Assembly (NCBI RefSeq): GCF_004803755.1
Contig: NZ_CP032311.1
Span: 3,364,501-3,428,500 of the forward strand
Source of the DNA: Pseudomonas sp. DG56-2
GTDB taxonomy: Bacteria; Pseudomonadota; Gammaproteobacteria; Pseudomonadales; Pseudomonadaceae
Direction of reading: 5' to 3'
DNA: 64,000 nt
A program made the position numbers and the translations under genes. This document shows positions 9,074 through 18,372 of the stretch, in pieces; positions within the stretch are counted from its first letter, which is position 1, and every line of letters starts with the position of its first letter. The notes under the pieces were generated by a model that was not told where the DNA came from, did no database searches, and was given only the letters and a program-made list of their open reading frames with translations.

Positions 9074-11098
9074 CTATTGGGCTTTTTCTATACGCCAGAT
9101 ACCAAACGGCAGGTGCCAGGGCTCGATGCGCATCCATTGGGTCTTGCCGTGCCAGGTCCAGCGGTGGCCAGTCATCAGGTCTTCACCGCGCGTGTCGGCG
9201 TTATCGTCCAGGCCCAACTCCCAGAGCGGCAGTTCGAAGTTCGCCTCCTGGGCGTTATGCGGGTCAAGGCTGATGGCAATCAGAATGAAGTTGTCGCGCT
9301 CGGCAGTGCGCTTGCCGAAATACAGGATGTTGTCGTTCCAGGCATGGTAGAAGGCAACGCCAAGGTGGGTCTGCAACGCAGGATTCTGCCGTCGGATGCG
9401 ATTGAGTTGGGCTATCTCGGCAATGATGTTGCCAGGCTGGCTGAAGTCACGTGGGCGGATCTCATACTTCTCCGAGTCCATGTACTCCTCCTTGCCCGGT
9501 ATCGGCGTCGACTCACAGAGCTCGAAGCCCGAATACATGCCCCATAGCCCCGACCCCATGGTGGCCAGTGCAGCGCGAATCAGAAAGCCTGCGCGCCCGG
9601 ACTCGTGGAGGAAAAACGGGTTGATGTCCGGGGTGTTGACGAAAAAGTTCGGCCGGTAGCAATAGCGCCAAGGCGGCTGGTTGAGTTCCTCGAAATATTC
9701 GCGCAACTCCTGCTTGGTGTTGCGCCAGGTGAAATAGGTATAGCTCTGCGAATACCCGACCTTGCCCAGGCGCGCCATCATCGCAGGCTTAGTAAAGGCT
9801 TCGGCGAGGAAAATCACCTCCGGATACTGACTGCGTATATTGGCGATCAACCAGTGCCAGAAAGGCAGCGGCTTGGTATGCGGGTTGTCGACCCGAAACA
9901 TCTTCACGCCTTCCTTCACCCAGCCCAATACCACATCGCGCAACGCCAACCACAGAGAAGGCACGGCCTCTGCGGCATAAAAGTCGACATTGACGATGTC
10001 CTGGTATTTTTTCGGCGGGTTCTCTGCGTAGCGGATACTGCCGTCCGGGCGCCACGAGAACCAACCGGGGTGTTCCTTGAGCCAGGGATGGTCTTGCGAG
10101 CACTGAATGGCAAAGTCCAGGGCTATTTCCAGCCCATGCTCCTGAGCTGCAGCGACCAGGCGACGGAAATCCTCTCGGCTGCCCAACTGCGGATGAATCG
10201 CCTCGTGCCCGCCCTCCTCGCTGCCAATTGCGTAAGGGCTGCCAGGATCATCCGGTGCAGCCTGCAAGGCATTGTTGCGACCCTTGCGATGGCGCTTGCC
10301 AATGGGGTGAATGGGCGGAAAGTAGAGGACGTCAAAGCCCATATCGCGGATCATCGGCAAGCGTTCATGGACATCATTGAAGGTGCCATGGCGTTCTGGG
10401 CTATCGGTCACCGAGCGTGGAAACAATTCATACCAACTGGCGAACAACGCTTGTTGGCGCTCCACGTCCAACGGGTATTCCGGGCTGCGGCTCAAGAAGG
10501 TTCGATGATCGGCCTCACGCATCAGCAAGGCCGTGTCGGCATGCAGCAGCCGCTCAACCTGTTCTTCTGGCGTCTGGGTCGGCAGCGCCAGGCGCAACCC
10601 CAGCAACTGCTCTCGAAGCAGGCCCTGACTGCGTTGAATATTATGGTCGAGCAGCAGCAACGCTTCCTGCAACTCAAGCAGGACAGGCACGCCTGCGTTA
10701 AACTTTTTTTCCAGGTCATGGCAAAACGTGGCAAACGGGTCGATCCACGCCTCGATGCTGAACAGGTGCCCGCCCTGCTCGGTGACCGGTAGCCAAGCCT
10801 GCCACAGATCATTGCCGAGAAACGTCATGGGCACGCAATGCCAGCGCCGACTGTGGGCCTGACGCCAATTGAGCATCACTGCCAAGCTATCATGGCCATC
10901 GGCATAAACCTTACTGCTGACCTCGACCCTTTCACCGACCACTGCCTTGACCGCAAACAGGCCGCCGTCCAGAACCGGCAGCGTATTCTCGATCACGATC
11001 CGCGGTTCCAACAGCGCCTGGGACAGGCTGATCGCCTGGTCTGGATGATCGTTTGCCGTGGTTGTGCGGTCGGTTTCGAAGGGCTCATCGCGGGTCAT
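9074..11098 (-). CDS. glgE: Alpha-1,4-glucan:maltose-1-phosphate maltosyltransferase
   Basis: GlgE (GH13_3) transfers maltose from maltose 1-phosphate to the growing end of an alpha-1,4 glucan. About 674 residues, the normal size. The N-terminal domain is followed by the barrel with VLYFPPIHPIG, EIALDFAIQCSQDHPW, GVKMFRVDNPHTKPL (nucleophile Asp), IFLAEAFTKPAMM (acid Glu) and a C-terminal beta domain. An ATG at 11113 also exists, but only the ATG at 11098 has a suitable GGAG/AGGA upstream. It is first in the minus-strand operon glgE-treS-glgB. Together the three enzymes turn trehalose into branched alpha-glucan, a store linked in pseudomonads to desiccation and osmotic stress. Confidence 0.95.
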   Translation of the reverse strand: MTRDEPFETDRTTTANDHPDQAISLSQALLEPRIVIENTLPVLDGGLFAVKAVVGERVEVSSKVYADGHDSLAVMLNWRQAHSRRWHCVPMTFLGNDLWQAWLPVTEQGGHLFSIEAWIDPFATFCHDLEKKFNAGVPVLLELQEALLLLDHNIQRSQGLLREQLLGLRLALPTQTPEEQVERLLHADTALLMREADHRTFLSRSPEYPLDVERQQALFASWYELFPRSVTDSPERHGTFNDVHERLPMIRDMGFDVLYFPPIHPIGKRHRKGRNNALQAAPDDPGSPYAIGSEEGGHEAIHPQLGSREDFRRLVAAAQEHGLEIALDFAIQCSQDHPWLKEHPGWFSWRPDGSIRYAENPPKKYQDIVNVDFYAAEAVPSLWLALRDVVLGWVKEGVKMFRVDNPHTKPLPFWHWLIANIRSQYPEVIFLAEAFTKPAMMARLGKVGYSQSYTYFTWRNTKQELREYFEELNQPPWRYCYRPNFFVNTPDINPFFLHESGRAGFLIRAALATMGSGLWGMYSGFELCESTPIPGKEEYMDSEKYEIRPRDFSQPGNIIAEIAQLNRIRRQNPALQTHLGVAFYHAWNDNILYFGKRTAERDNFILIAISLDPHNAQEANFELPLWELGLDDNADTRGEDLMTGHRWTWHGKTQWMRIEPWHLPFGIWRIEKAQ

Positions 11099-11242
11099 CG
11101 ATCCTAGCTCCATTACGAAGTGGCAGTAAGAGTTCAGAGCGGGCGGGCGGCGCGGGGTTCAAAAAATAATGAGCGAATGGCGGTGCGTGCAGTCGAAAAT
11201 CATTGAGTCCATTCATCCAGATCCCACCAGCGAGGTCAGGCC

Positions 11243-11404
11243 ATGAACATCCCCATCCCGGCAGAAACCCCGGATCCAAACATAGACGACCCCACCCTGC
11301 CACCGCCGGTGCCGAAAGAAGATCCCGACGAACTGCCGATCAAGCCGACCGTACCTCCCACCGTCGGCGACCCACCCAGTGACGAACCGCCGGTCAAAGC
11401 TTGA
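11243..11404 (+). CDS. Small proline-rich protein, 53 residues
   Basis: An ATG preceded by GAGG seven bases upstream opens a frame of 53 codons ending at TGA 11402-11404. The product is very rich in Pro (about a third) and in Asp/Glu, with repeats of the kind PPPVPKEDP, KPTVPPTVG and PPSDEPP. It has no signal peptide, membrane segment or cysteine and is probably disordered. It diverges from glgE and sits upstream of the liu operon. I do not recognise a function. The regular in-frame proline pattern and the ribosome site favour a real gene, though a low-complexity frame by chance cannot be excluded. Confidence 0.6.
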   Translation: MNIPIPAETPDPNIDDPTLPPPVPKEDPDELPIKPTVPPTVGDPPSDEPPVKA

Positions 11405-11440
11405 GAATAGCCAAGCCGACAAATTAATCCCTGGTGCACC

Positions 11441-11456
11441 TTTACGTTTGCGTAAA
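11441..11456. promoter_or_regulatory. LiuR-type operator, distal copy
   Basis: TTTACGTTTGCGTAAA is a 16-base inverted repeat with one mismatched pair. It closely matches the second palindrome 43 bases downstream. MerR-family LiuR, which controls leucine/isovalerate catabolism in proteobacteria, is reported to bind sites of this kind, from memory of the motif. Confidence 0.6.
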
Positions 11457-11483
11457 AGGGACTGGACAATCATCAATACGAGG

Positions 11484-11499
11484 TTTACGTTAACGTAAA
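11484..11499. promoter_or_regulatory. LiuR-type operator, proximal perfect palindrome
   Basis: TTTACGTTAACGTAAA is a perfect 16-base palindrome about 107 bases before liuA. With the copy at 11441 the centres are 43 bases apart, close to four helical turns. This fits a dimeric repressor or MerR-type activator controlling liuABCD. Confidence 0.75.
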
Positions 11500-11605
11500 G
11501 GTGAAACAGAAATCGAGCCTTTGGCGCTGCGCCGCTCCGACGAGGATGACGGCAAGCGCATGGGCTACGGTGTAACCCAATTTCAAGAACAACAAGGTGC
11601 CCTCC

Positions 11606-12769
11606 ATGCATTACCCATCCCTGAACTTCGCCCTGGGCGAAACCATCGACATGCTTCGCGACCAGGTACAGTCCTTCGTTGCTGCCGAGCTGGCACCTCG
11701 TGCCGCCCAAATTGACCAGGACAACCTGTTCCCCGCCGATATGTGGCGCAAGTTCGGCGACATGGGTTTGCTGGGCATCACCGTCAGTGAAGAGTACGGC
11801 GGTGCCGGCCTGGGTTATCTGGCCCACGTGGTTGCCATGGAAGAAATCAGTCGCGGTTCGGCCTCGGTCGCCCTCTCTTACGGCGCCCACTCCAACCTGT
11901 GCGTCAACCAGATCAACCGCAACGGCAGTGCCGCGCAAAAAGCCAAATATCTGCCCAAGCTGATCAGCGGCGAGCACATCGGCGCCCTGGCCATGAGCGA
12001 ACCCAACGCCGGCTCCGATGTGGTCTCGATGAAGCTGCGCGCCGAACAGCGCGGTGATCACTATGTCCTCAACGGCAGCAAGACCTGGATCACCAACGGA
12101 CCTGACGCCAACACTTATGTGATCTACGCCAAGACCGATCTGGACAAAGGCCCCCACGGCATTACCGCGTTTATCGTTGAACGTGACTGGAAAGGCTTCA
12201 GCCGCAGCAACAAGTTCGACAAGCTGGGTATGCGCGGTTCGAACACCTGCGAGCTGTTTTTCGACAACGTCGAAGTACCCGCCGAAAACATCCTCGGCGC
12301 GCTCAATGGCGGTGTGAAGGTGCTGATGAGCGGCCTGGATTATGAGCGCGTGGTTCTTTCCGGCGGCCCCACCGGGATCATGCAGGCGTGCATGGACCTA
12401 GTGGTTCCGTATATCCACGACCGCAAGCAGTTTGGCCAGAGCATCGGTGAGTTCCAACTGATCCAGGGCAAGATGGCCGACATGTACACCCAGCTCAATG
12501 CCAGCCGTGCCTACCTGTACGCCGTGGCCCAGGCCTGCGACCGCGCCGAGACCACCCGCAAGGATGCTGCCGGCGTAATCCTCTACACCGCCGAGCGGGC
12601 GACACAGATGGCCCTGGAAGCGATCCAGATTCTCGGCGGCAATGGCTACATCAACGAGTTCCCGGCCGGACGTCTGCTGCGCGATGCCAAGTTGTACGAG
12701 ATCGGTGCCGGCACCAGTGAAATCCGTCGGATGCTGATCGGGCGCGAACTGTTCAACGAAACCCGCTGA
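11606..12769 (+). CDS. liuA: Isovaleryl-CoA dehydrogenase
   Basis: This FAD enzyme oxidises isovaleryl-CoA to 3-methylcrotonyl-CoA in leucine breakdown, passing electrons to ETF. It has 387 residues with acyl-CoA dehydrogenase signatures [12 protein letters not shown] and [20 protein letters not shown]. The catalytic Glu lies in [13 protein letters not shown], the position typical of isovaleryl-CoA dehydrogenases rather than medium-chain ones. The ATG at 11606 has AAGG at suitable spacing; an in-frame GTG at 11597 is less likely. First gene of liuABCD, with two LiuR-type palindromes upstream. Confidence 0.95.
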   Translation: MHYPSLNFALGETIDMLRDQVQSFVAAELAPRAAQIDQDNLFPADMWRKFGDMGLLGITVSEEYGGAGLGYLAHVVAMEEISRGSASVALSYGAHSNLCVNQINRNGSAAQKAKYLPKLISGEHIGALAMSEPNAGSDVVSMKLRAEQRGDHYVLNGSKTWITNGPDANTYVIYAKTDLDKGPHGITAFIVERDWKGFSRSNKFDKLGMRGSNTCELFFDNVEVPAENILGALNGGVKVLMSGLDYERVVLSGGPTGIMQACMDLVVPYIHDRKQFGQSIGEFQLIQGKMADMYTQLNASRAYLYAVAQACDRAETTRKDAAGVILYTAERATQMALEAIQILGGNGYINEFPAGRLLRDAKLYEIGAGTSEIRRMLIGRELFNETR

Positions 12770-12786
12770 GCATAAGGATAACGTCC

Positions 12787-14394
12787 ATGGCTACCCTCCA
12801 TACCCAGATCAATCCGCGCTCGGCGGAGTTCGCCGACAACAGCACGGCCATGCTCGAGCAGGTCAATGCGCTACGGAGCTTGCTGGCGCAAGTTCAGCAA
12901 GGCGGCGGCCTCAAGGCCCAGGAGCGCCACACCTCGCGGGGCAAACTGCTGCCACGCGAACGCATCGACCGCCTGCTTGACGCCGGCTCGCCGTTCCTGG
13001 AAATCGGCCAACTGGCGGCCCACGAAGTGTATGGCGAAGACGTTCCGGCTGCAGGTGTCATTGCCGGTATCGGTCGGGTCGAAGGTGTCGAGTGCATGAT
13101 TGTGGCCAACGACGCCACGGTCAAAGGCGGCTCGTACTACCCGCTGACAGTCAAGAAACACCTGCGCGCGCAGGCCATCGCCCTGCAGAACCGCTTGCCA
13201 TGCCTGTACCTGGTGGACTCCGGCGGCGCCAACCTGCCCCGCCAGGACGAAGTGTTTCCCGACCGTGAACACTTCGGGCGGATCTTCTTCAACCAAGCCA
13301 ACATGAGCGCCTTGGGTATTCCTCAGATCGCCGTGGTCATGGGCTCCTGTACAGCGGGTGGCGCCTATGTACCGGCCATGGCTGACGAAGCGATCATGGT
13401 TCGCCAGCAAGCGACCATTTTCCTTGCCGGTCCACCGCTGGTCAAAGCCGCCACTGGCGAAGTGGTCAGCGCCGAAGACCTCGGTGGCGCCGATGTGCAC
13501 TGCAAGACCAGTGGCGTCGCCGACCACTATGCCGACAATGATGACCATGCCCTGGCCATCGCCCGGCGCTGCATCGCCAACCTCAACTGGCACAAGCTCG
13601 GCAACCTTGCGCAACAGACGCCGATTGCACCCCTGTATGAAGCGCAGGAGCTGTACGGCGTCGTTCCAGCCGACGCCAAGCAACCGTTCGATGTGCGTGA
13701 AGTGATCGCCCGCCTGGTGGATGGCTCGGTGTTCGACGAGTTCAAGGCACTGTTCGGCACGACCCTGGTGTGTGGCTTCGCCCACCTGCACGGCTACCCG
13801 ATTGCGATCCTGGCCAACAACGGCATCCTGTTCGCAGAAGCGGCGCAAAAAGGCGCGCACTTTATCGAGCTTGCTTGCCAACGGGGAATCCCGCTGCTGT
13901 TCCTGCAGAACATTACCGGCTTCATGGTCGGGCAGAAGTACGAGGCCGGTGGTATCGCCAAACACGGCGCCAAGCTGGTGACAGCAGTGGCCTGCGCGCA
14001 AGTACCGAAGTTCACCGTAATCATCGGTGGCAGTTTCGGAGCGGGCAATTACGGCATGTGTGGCCGCGCCTACGACCCGCGTTTTCTATGGATGTGGCCC
14101 AATGCACGCATCGGCGTGATGGGTGCCGAGCAGGCTGCTGGCGTGCTGGCTCAGGTCAAGCGTGAGCAGAGCGAGCGCAGTGGGCATCCGTTCAGTGCCG
14201 AGGACGAAGCGCGCCTCAAGCAACCGATCCTCGACCAATACGAACATCAGGGTCACCCGTACTACTCCAGCGCCCGCTTGTGGGATGACGGCGTCATTGA
14301 CCCGGCGCAAACCCGCGACATCCTTGGCCTGGCGCTGTCCGCAGCACTGAACGCCCCGATCGAGCAAAGCCGTTTCGGCATTTTCCGGATGTGA
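12787..14394 (+). CDS. liuB: Methylcrotonyl-CoA carboxylase, carboxyltransferase subunit
   Basis: The beta subunit of methylcrotonyl-CoA carboxylase moves the carboxyl group from biotin to 3-methylcrotonyl-CoA, giving 3-methylglutaconyl-CoA. It has 535 residues with both halves of the carboxyltransferase domain, including [52 protein letters not shown] and [13 protein letters not shown], typical of propionyl/methylcrotonyl carboxylases. It follows liuA by 17 bases and ends two bases before liuC. Its partner is the biotin subunit LiuD encoded two genes downstream. Confidence 0.96.
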   Translation: MATLHTQINPRSAEFADNSTAMLEQVNALRSLLAQVQQGGGLKAQERHTSRGKLLPRERIDRLLDAGSPFLEIGQLAAHEVYGEDVPAAGVIAGIGRVEGVECMIVANDATVKGGSYYPLTVKKHLRAQAIALQNRLPCLYLVDSGGANLPRQDEVFPDREHFGRIFFNQANMSALGIPQIAVVMGSCTAGGAYVPAMADEAIMVRQQATIFLAGPPLVKAATGEVVSAEDLGGADVHCKTSGVADHYADNDDHALAIARRCIANLNWHKLGNLAQQTPIAPLYEAQELYGVVPADAKQPFDVREVIARLVDGSVFDEFKALFGTTLVCGFAHLHGYPIAILANNGILFAEAAQKGAHFIELACQRGIPLLFLQNITGFMVGQKYEAGGIAKHGAKLVTAVACAQVPKFTVIIGGSFGAGNYGMCGRAYDPRFLWMWPNARIGVMGAEQAAGVLAQVKREQSERSGHPFSAEDEARLKQPILDQYEHQGHPYYSSARLWDDGVIDPAQTRDILGLALSAALNAPIEQSRFGIFRM

Positions 14395-14396
14395 CC

Positions 14397-15215
14397 ATGA
14401 GCGACTTCACTACCCTTGAATTGATCAAGGACCCCCGTGGTTTCGCCACCTTGTGGCTGAGCCGGGAAGACAAGAACAATGCGTTCAATGCGCAGATGAT
14501 CCGCGAGCTGATCCTGGCCATTGACGACATCGCCGGCGATGCCGAGTTGCGCTTTGTACTGTTGCGCGGTCGTGGTCGACACTTCAGCGCCGGTGCCGAC
14601 CTGGCCTGGATGCAGCAGTCGGCAGCGCTGGACTACAACACCAATCTTGATGATGCCCGCGAGCTGGCAGAGTTGATGTACAACCTGGCCAAGCTCAAGG
14701 TTCCGACCCTGGCGGTGGTGCAGGGCGCAGCCTTTGGTGGCGCGCTGGGCCTGATCAGCTGCTGCGACATGGCCATCGGCGCTAGCGATGCACAGCTGTG
14801 TCTGTCTGAAGTACGCATCGGCCTGGCGCCGGCGGTAATCAGCCCGTTCGTGGTTCAGGCCATGGGCGAGCGTGCTGCGCGGCGCTATGCGCTGACCGCC
14901 GAACGCTTCAGTGGTGAGCGTGCGCGCGAACTGGGCCTGCTCGCCGAGGCCTACCCTGCCGCTGAACTGGAACAGGCCGTTGCCCAGTGGATCGACAATC
15001 TGTTGCTCAATAGCCCGCAAGCCATGCGCGCCAGCAAAGAACTGCTGCGCGAAGTCGGTCACGGCGAGCTGACCCCGGCACTGCGCCGCTATTGCGAGAA
15101 TGCCATCGCCCGCATCCGCGTCAGCCCCGAGGGCCAGGAAGGTTTGCGCGCCTTTCTGGAAAAACGCAGCCCGGCCTGGCAGGCCGAATCGTCGAACAAG
15201 GAGCCGCGCCCATGA
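14397..15215 (+). CDS. liuC: Methylglutaconyl-CoA hydratase
   Basis: A crotonase-fold hydratase of 272 residues that adds water to 3-methylglutaconyl-CoA to give HMG-CoA. Seen in the sequence: the oxyanion-hole segments LRGRGRHFSAGADL and VQGAAFGGALGLISCCD, and the downstream EVRIGLAPAVISPFV. The ATG at 14397 is two bases after the liuB stop. The gene ends with an ATGA overlap with liuD. The placement inside the liu operon separates it from general enoyl-CoA hydratases. Confidence 0.92.
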   Translation: MSDFTTLELIKDPRGFATLWLSREDKNNAFNAQMIRELILAIDDIAGDAELRFVLLRGRGRHFSAGADLAWMQQSAALDYNTNLDDARELAELMYNLAKLKVPTLAVVQGAAFGGALGLISCCDMAIGASDAQLCLSEVRIGLAPAVISPFVVQAMGERAARRYALTAERFSGERARELGLLAEAYPAAELEQAVAQWIDNLLLNSPQAMRASKELLREVGHGELTPALRRYCENAIARIRVSPEGQEGLRAFLEKRSPAWQAESSNKEPRP

Positions 15216-17167
15216 CCCGCACAGCCTTGACCACATTGTTGGTCGCCAATCGCGGCGAAATCGCCTGCCGCGTCATGCGCACTGCCAAGGCGCTGGGCCT
15301 GACCACCGTCGCGGTCCACAGTGCCATCGACCGTGATGCCCGCCACAGTCGCGAAGCCGATATTCGCGTCGACCTGGGGGGAGCCAAAGCCGCCGACAGT
15401 TACCTGGACATCGACAAACTGCTGGCAGCGGCAAAAGCCAGCGGTGCCCAGGCGATTCACCCAGGCTACGGTTTTCTTTCGGAAAACGCAGGTTTTGCCC
15501 GCGCCATCGAACAGGCCGGGCTGATCTTCCTCGGCCCACCGGCCAGTGCCATCGACGCCATGGGTAGCAAATCGGCAGCCAAGGCGCTGATGGAGAAAGC
15601 CGGCGTGCCACTGGTGCCTGGCTACCACGGCGAAGCCCAGGACCTGGAAACCTTCCGCGCCGCGGCTGAAAAGATCGGTTACCCGGTTCTGCTCAAGGCA
15701 ACCGCTGGCGGCGGCGGCAAGGGCATGAAAGTCGTCGAGAGCGAAAGCCAATTAGCCGAGGCCCTGGCGTCGGCCCAGCGCGAGGCGCAGTCCTCGTTCG
15801 GCGATGCGCGCATGCTGGTGGAAAAATATGTACTCAAGCCGCGCCACGTGGAAATACAGGTGTTTGCCGACCAGCACGGCAATTGCCTGTATCTCAACGA
15901 GCGCGACTGCTCGATCCAGCGCCGCCACCAGAAAGTTGTCGAGGAAGCCCCGGCCCCTGGCTTGAGCAGCGCCCAGCGCCAGGCCATGGGCGAGGCTGCG
16001 GTCAAGGCCGCACAAGCCATCGGCTATGTCGGGGCAGGCACCGTGGAGTTTCTCCTCGACGCACGCGGCGAGTTCTTTTTCATGGAGATGAACACGCGCC
16101 TGCAAGTAGAACACCCGGTCACCGAGGCCATTACCGGCCTTGATCTGGTGGCCTGGCAGATCCGTGTCGCTTGCGGCGAAGCGTTGCCGATCACGCAGGA
16201 GCAAGTTCCGCTCAACGGCCACGCCATTGAAGTACGGCTATACGCCGAAGACCCGGCCAATGACTTTTTGCCGGCCACGGGCAACCTTGTGCTGTATCGC
16301 GAATCCGTACCGGGAGAAGGCCGTCGGGTCGACAGTGGGGTCAGCGAAGGCGACAGCGTCTCGCCGTTCTATGATCCGATGCTGGGCAAGCTGATCGCCT
16401 GGGGTCAGACCCGCGAACAGGCGCGCCTGCGCTTGCTGGCTATGCTCGACGAATTTGCCATTGGCGGTTTGAAAACCAACATTGCCTTTTTGCGGCGCAT
16501 TCTCGCTCACCCTGCGTTTGCCGATGCCGAACTCGATACCGGGTTCATCCCCCGCTATCAGGAGCAACTGCTCCCGGCGCCACAACCTCTACCTGCCCAG
16601 TTCTGGCAAGCGGCGGCTGAAGCGTATATCCAGAGTCAGCCTGTCGCGCCGCGCCTGGACGACCGTTTTTCACCGTGGGCTGCCAATAGCGGTTTTCGTG
16701 CCGGCATGCCCGCACAAATCAACCTGCACCTGAACTGCAACGGTCAGACCGAGGCACTGAGCCTGTCCCACGCGGCCCCGTCAACCCTCAAGCTTGCAGG
16801 CGAGTACTTGCAGGTAGAAGATAACGGCCTGCGCCTGCGGCACCTGGCGGTGCGTCGTGATGACACGCTGTACCTGCAATGGGATGGCGAGCTGCACGCC
16901 GTTACCCGCTACGACCCGATTGCCGAAGCCGACGCCAGTCACAGCCATCAAGGAGGCCTGAGTGCGCCCATGAATGGCAGCATCGTACGGGTCTTGGTCG
17001 AAGTCGGTCAGGTAGTCGAAGCGGGTGCTCAACTGGTGGTACTTGAAGCGATGAAAATGGAGCACAGCATTCGAGCGTCCCAGGCCGGGATCGTCAAAGC
17101 GCTGTTTTGCCAGGAAGGCGATATGGTCAGTGAGGGAGCGGTATTGGTGGAGTTGGAAGAAGGCTGA
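15212..17167 (+). CDS. liuD: Methylcrotonyl-CoA carboxylase, biotin carboxylase/carrier subunit
   Basis: This 651-residue alpha subunit carboxylates biotin with ATP and bicarbonate. In order: the biotin carboxylase N domain (LLVANRGEIACRV), the ATP-grasp region (KATAGGGGKGM, EMNTRLQVEHPVTE), the C domain, a linker, and the C-terminal biotinyl domain with the biotin Lys in EAMKMEHS. Translation is coupled to liuC by an ATGA overlap. The operon ends here: HMG-CoA lyase (liuE), often the next gene, is absent, and a REP-like palindrome and an unrelated regulator follow. Confidence 0.95.
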   Translation: MTRTALTTLLVANRGEIACRVMRTAKALGLTTVAVHSAIDRDARHSREADIRVDLGGAKAADSYLDIDKLLAAAKASGAQAIHPGYGFLSENAGFARAIEQAGLIFLGPPASAIDAMGSKSAAKALMEKAGVPLVPGYHGEAQDLETFRAAAEKIGYPVLLKATAGGGGKGMKVVESESQLAEALASAQREAQSSFGDARMLVEKYVLKPRHVEIQVFADQHGNCLYLNERDCSIQRRHQKVVEEAPAPGLSSAQRQAMGEAAVKAAQAIGYVGAGTVEFLLDARGEFFFMEMNTRLQVEHPVTEAITGLDLVAWQIRVACGEALPITQEQVPLNGHAIEVRLYAEDPANDFLPATGNLVLYRESVPGEGRRVDSGVSEGDSVSPFYDPMLGKLIAWGQTREQARLRLLAMLDEFAIGGLKTNIAFLRRILAHPAFADAELDTGFIPRYQEQLLPAPQPLPAQFWQAAAEAYIQSQPVAPRLDDRFSPWAANSGFRAGMPAQINLHLNCNGQTEALSLSHAAPSTLKLAGEYLQVEDNGLRLRHLAVRRDDTLYLQWDGELHAVTRYDPIAEADASHSHQGGLSAPMNGSIVRVLVEVGQVVEAGAQLVVLEAMKMEHSIRASQAGIVKALFCQEGDMVSEGAVLVELEEG

Positions 17168-17193
17168 CAGCCTGCGACTTAATCGCCAGACAA

Positions 17194-17223
17194 GCCCGCT
17201 CCTAGCAACTTGCAGGAGCGGGC
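17194..17223. repeat. REP-type palindrome/possible terminator after liuD
   Basis: GCCCGCTCCT and AGGAGCGGGC form perfect 10-base arms around a 10-base loop. The sequence is typical of Pseudomonas REP elements. There is no T tract, so if it ends transcription between liuD and the convergent regulator it is not a canonical intrinsic terminator. Confidence 0.6.
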
Positions 17224-17248
17224 CCGCCCGGCGATAAAGCCAAGCCCA

Positions 17249-17908
17249 TCAAAATTTTGCCAACGCCTGCACCACAACGCCAAGCACCTGTGTCTGCTCG
17301 GTGAACAAGGCCTTTGGATAGGTCGGGTTGAGTGGCTTCAGGTAGCGCTGGCCACCCTCCTCGATCAACTGACGAAATACCGCGACGGGGCTGTCGGGCG
17401 AACGCGCGATCAGCAATTTGCCGGTGTCGGCCGCCACATCGGTATCCACCAGAATCAACATGCCTTGCGGTACGCTCAGGCCCACCGGCGCAGTCATGGC
17501 GTCGCTTTCGACTTTCAGCCAGTACCCTCGGCCCTGCGCCGCATAATCACTCGCCTGAAGCTCGCAGCCCGGCGCACTCTCAACCTCGTCCAGGCTGTTC
17601 CAGTTCAAGATCGGATAACGAAAATAAAATTCGTGGCGCTTACCATCAGCACCGGTTATCGCTGCGGGAAATGCTGATGCGCCATAGGTACCGTTGATTT
17701 CGCGCAACTCATGGGCATCCACAATCCGCAGCGGCGCAAAACCGACCTCGACCAGAATCTGGTTCAACACCCTGAGTTTGGGGTGGCGCTCACCGCGCAA
17801 CCAGTGACCCACAGCCCCTTGTGTGACGCCGATGCGCTCAGCGAGTTTTTCCTGCGTGAGCTTTATCTCACGCATTCTGGCCTTGACCAGATCAGTCCAA
17901 TTATCCAT
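17249..17908 (-). CDS. CI/LexA-fold (S24-like) repressor with no catalytic dyad
   Basis: About 219 residues. The N-terminal XRE helix-turn-helix is at residues 10-45 (LTQEKLAERIGVTQGAVGHWL), and the C-terminal LexA/CI-like fold at about 95-219 (GYWLKVESDAMTAP, GMLILVDTD, YLKPLNP). In self-cleaving relatives the motif is GDSM with catalytic Ser, and the Lys lies in FKQL. Here these read SDAM (Ala137) and FRQL (Arg179), so both catalytic residues are replaced. The protein should dimerise and bind DNA but not self-cleave. The start is uncertain: a GTG three codons earlier (17917) is possible. It is divergent from the DUF6124 gene at 18040, with palindromes between them. Its signal is unknown. 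Confidence 0.85.
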   Translation of the reverse strand: MDNWTDLVKARMREIKLTQEKLAERIGVTQGAVGHWLRGERHPKLRVLNQILVEVGFAPLRIVDAHELREINGTYGASAFPAAITGADGKRHEFYFRYPILNWNSLDEVESAPGCELQASDYAAQGRGYWLKVESDAMTAPVGLSVPQGMLILVDTDVAADTGKLLIARSPDSPVAVFRQLIEEGGQRYLKPLNPTYPKALFTEQTQVLGVVVQALAKF

Positions 17909-17941
17909 CGCTGGCACGATACGGACTGCCCTTCAGCTCTC

Positions 17942-17961
17942 AATACACAAATTGTAGTATT
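17942..17961. promoter_or_regulatory. Operator-like palindrome 1 between S24-like regulator and DUF6124 gene
   Basis: AATACACAAATTGTAGTATT has AATAC/GTATT outer arms and an ACAA-a-TTGT core. It lies 34 bases upstream of the regulator start on a markedly AT-rich stretch, where an autorepressor would be expected to bind. Confidence 0.45.
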
Positions 17962-17976
17962 TAAAGATTAGAAGCA

Positions 17977-17991
17977 AATACAAATCGTATT
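17977..17991. promoter_or_regulatory. Operator-like palindrome 2
   Basis: AATACAAATCGTATT repeats the AATAC...GTATT arms of the first palindrome with a 5-base spacer. The different spacing makes binding by the same protein less certain. Confidence 0.4.
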
Positions 17992-18039
17992 ATTATCAAG
18001 TGCGACGTTAATTAGCTCACTCACAAGGTAGCCAGCCGA

Positions 18040-18372
18040 ATGAAACAGACCGCTTCTGACAAGGATATCGTTCTGGATAACGAATCGTTGAGTAACAGTG
18101 ACGCTGCACGGCGCGCCTTGGATTTCTACCTGAACCCAACCCCGCCCGCCCATTCAGCACATACATCCTGGCTGGTGCCGCGCGAGGGCATGAACGAAAC
18201 CCAGGCAAACGAACATGTCGCGCAATTGCTACGCTGGGCAGCCGCCACTGCGAACGAGTCGGCAAATGGCTTGCAGGGCACACAACGGGATATGACGCTG
18301 GCGGTGGTGCACATGATCAACACAGCCAGGACCGTGCTTGAGCACCTGAGAAATGCATCTCAACATTGTTGA
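18040..18372 (+). CDS. DUF6124/DUF3077-type small protein
   Basis: A 110-residue soluble protein. After a variable polar N-terminus come LVPREGMNETQANEHVAQLLRWAAATANESANGL and a helical tail (RDMTLAVVHMINTARTVLEHL). This is the pattern of the Pseudomonas DUF6124/DUF3077 family, which is present in many copies per genome and has no proven function. Start ATG with AAGG 12 bases upstream. It is divergent from the S24-like regulator and may be its target. Family assignment is from memory of the pattern. Confidence 0.75.
   Translation: MKQTASDKDIVLDNESLSNSDAARRALDFYLNPTPPAHSAHTSWLVPREGMNETQANEHVAQLLRWAAATANESANGLQGTQRDMTLAVVHMINTARTVLEHLRNASQHC

Noticed and set aside
12871..14001. 376-codon frame opposite liuB
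   Set aside because: Antisense shadow of a clear carboxyltransferase gene; no domain and no ribosome site.
14262..15236. 324-codon frame opposite liuC
   Set aside because: Antisense shadow; liuC is intact and coupled to both neighbours.
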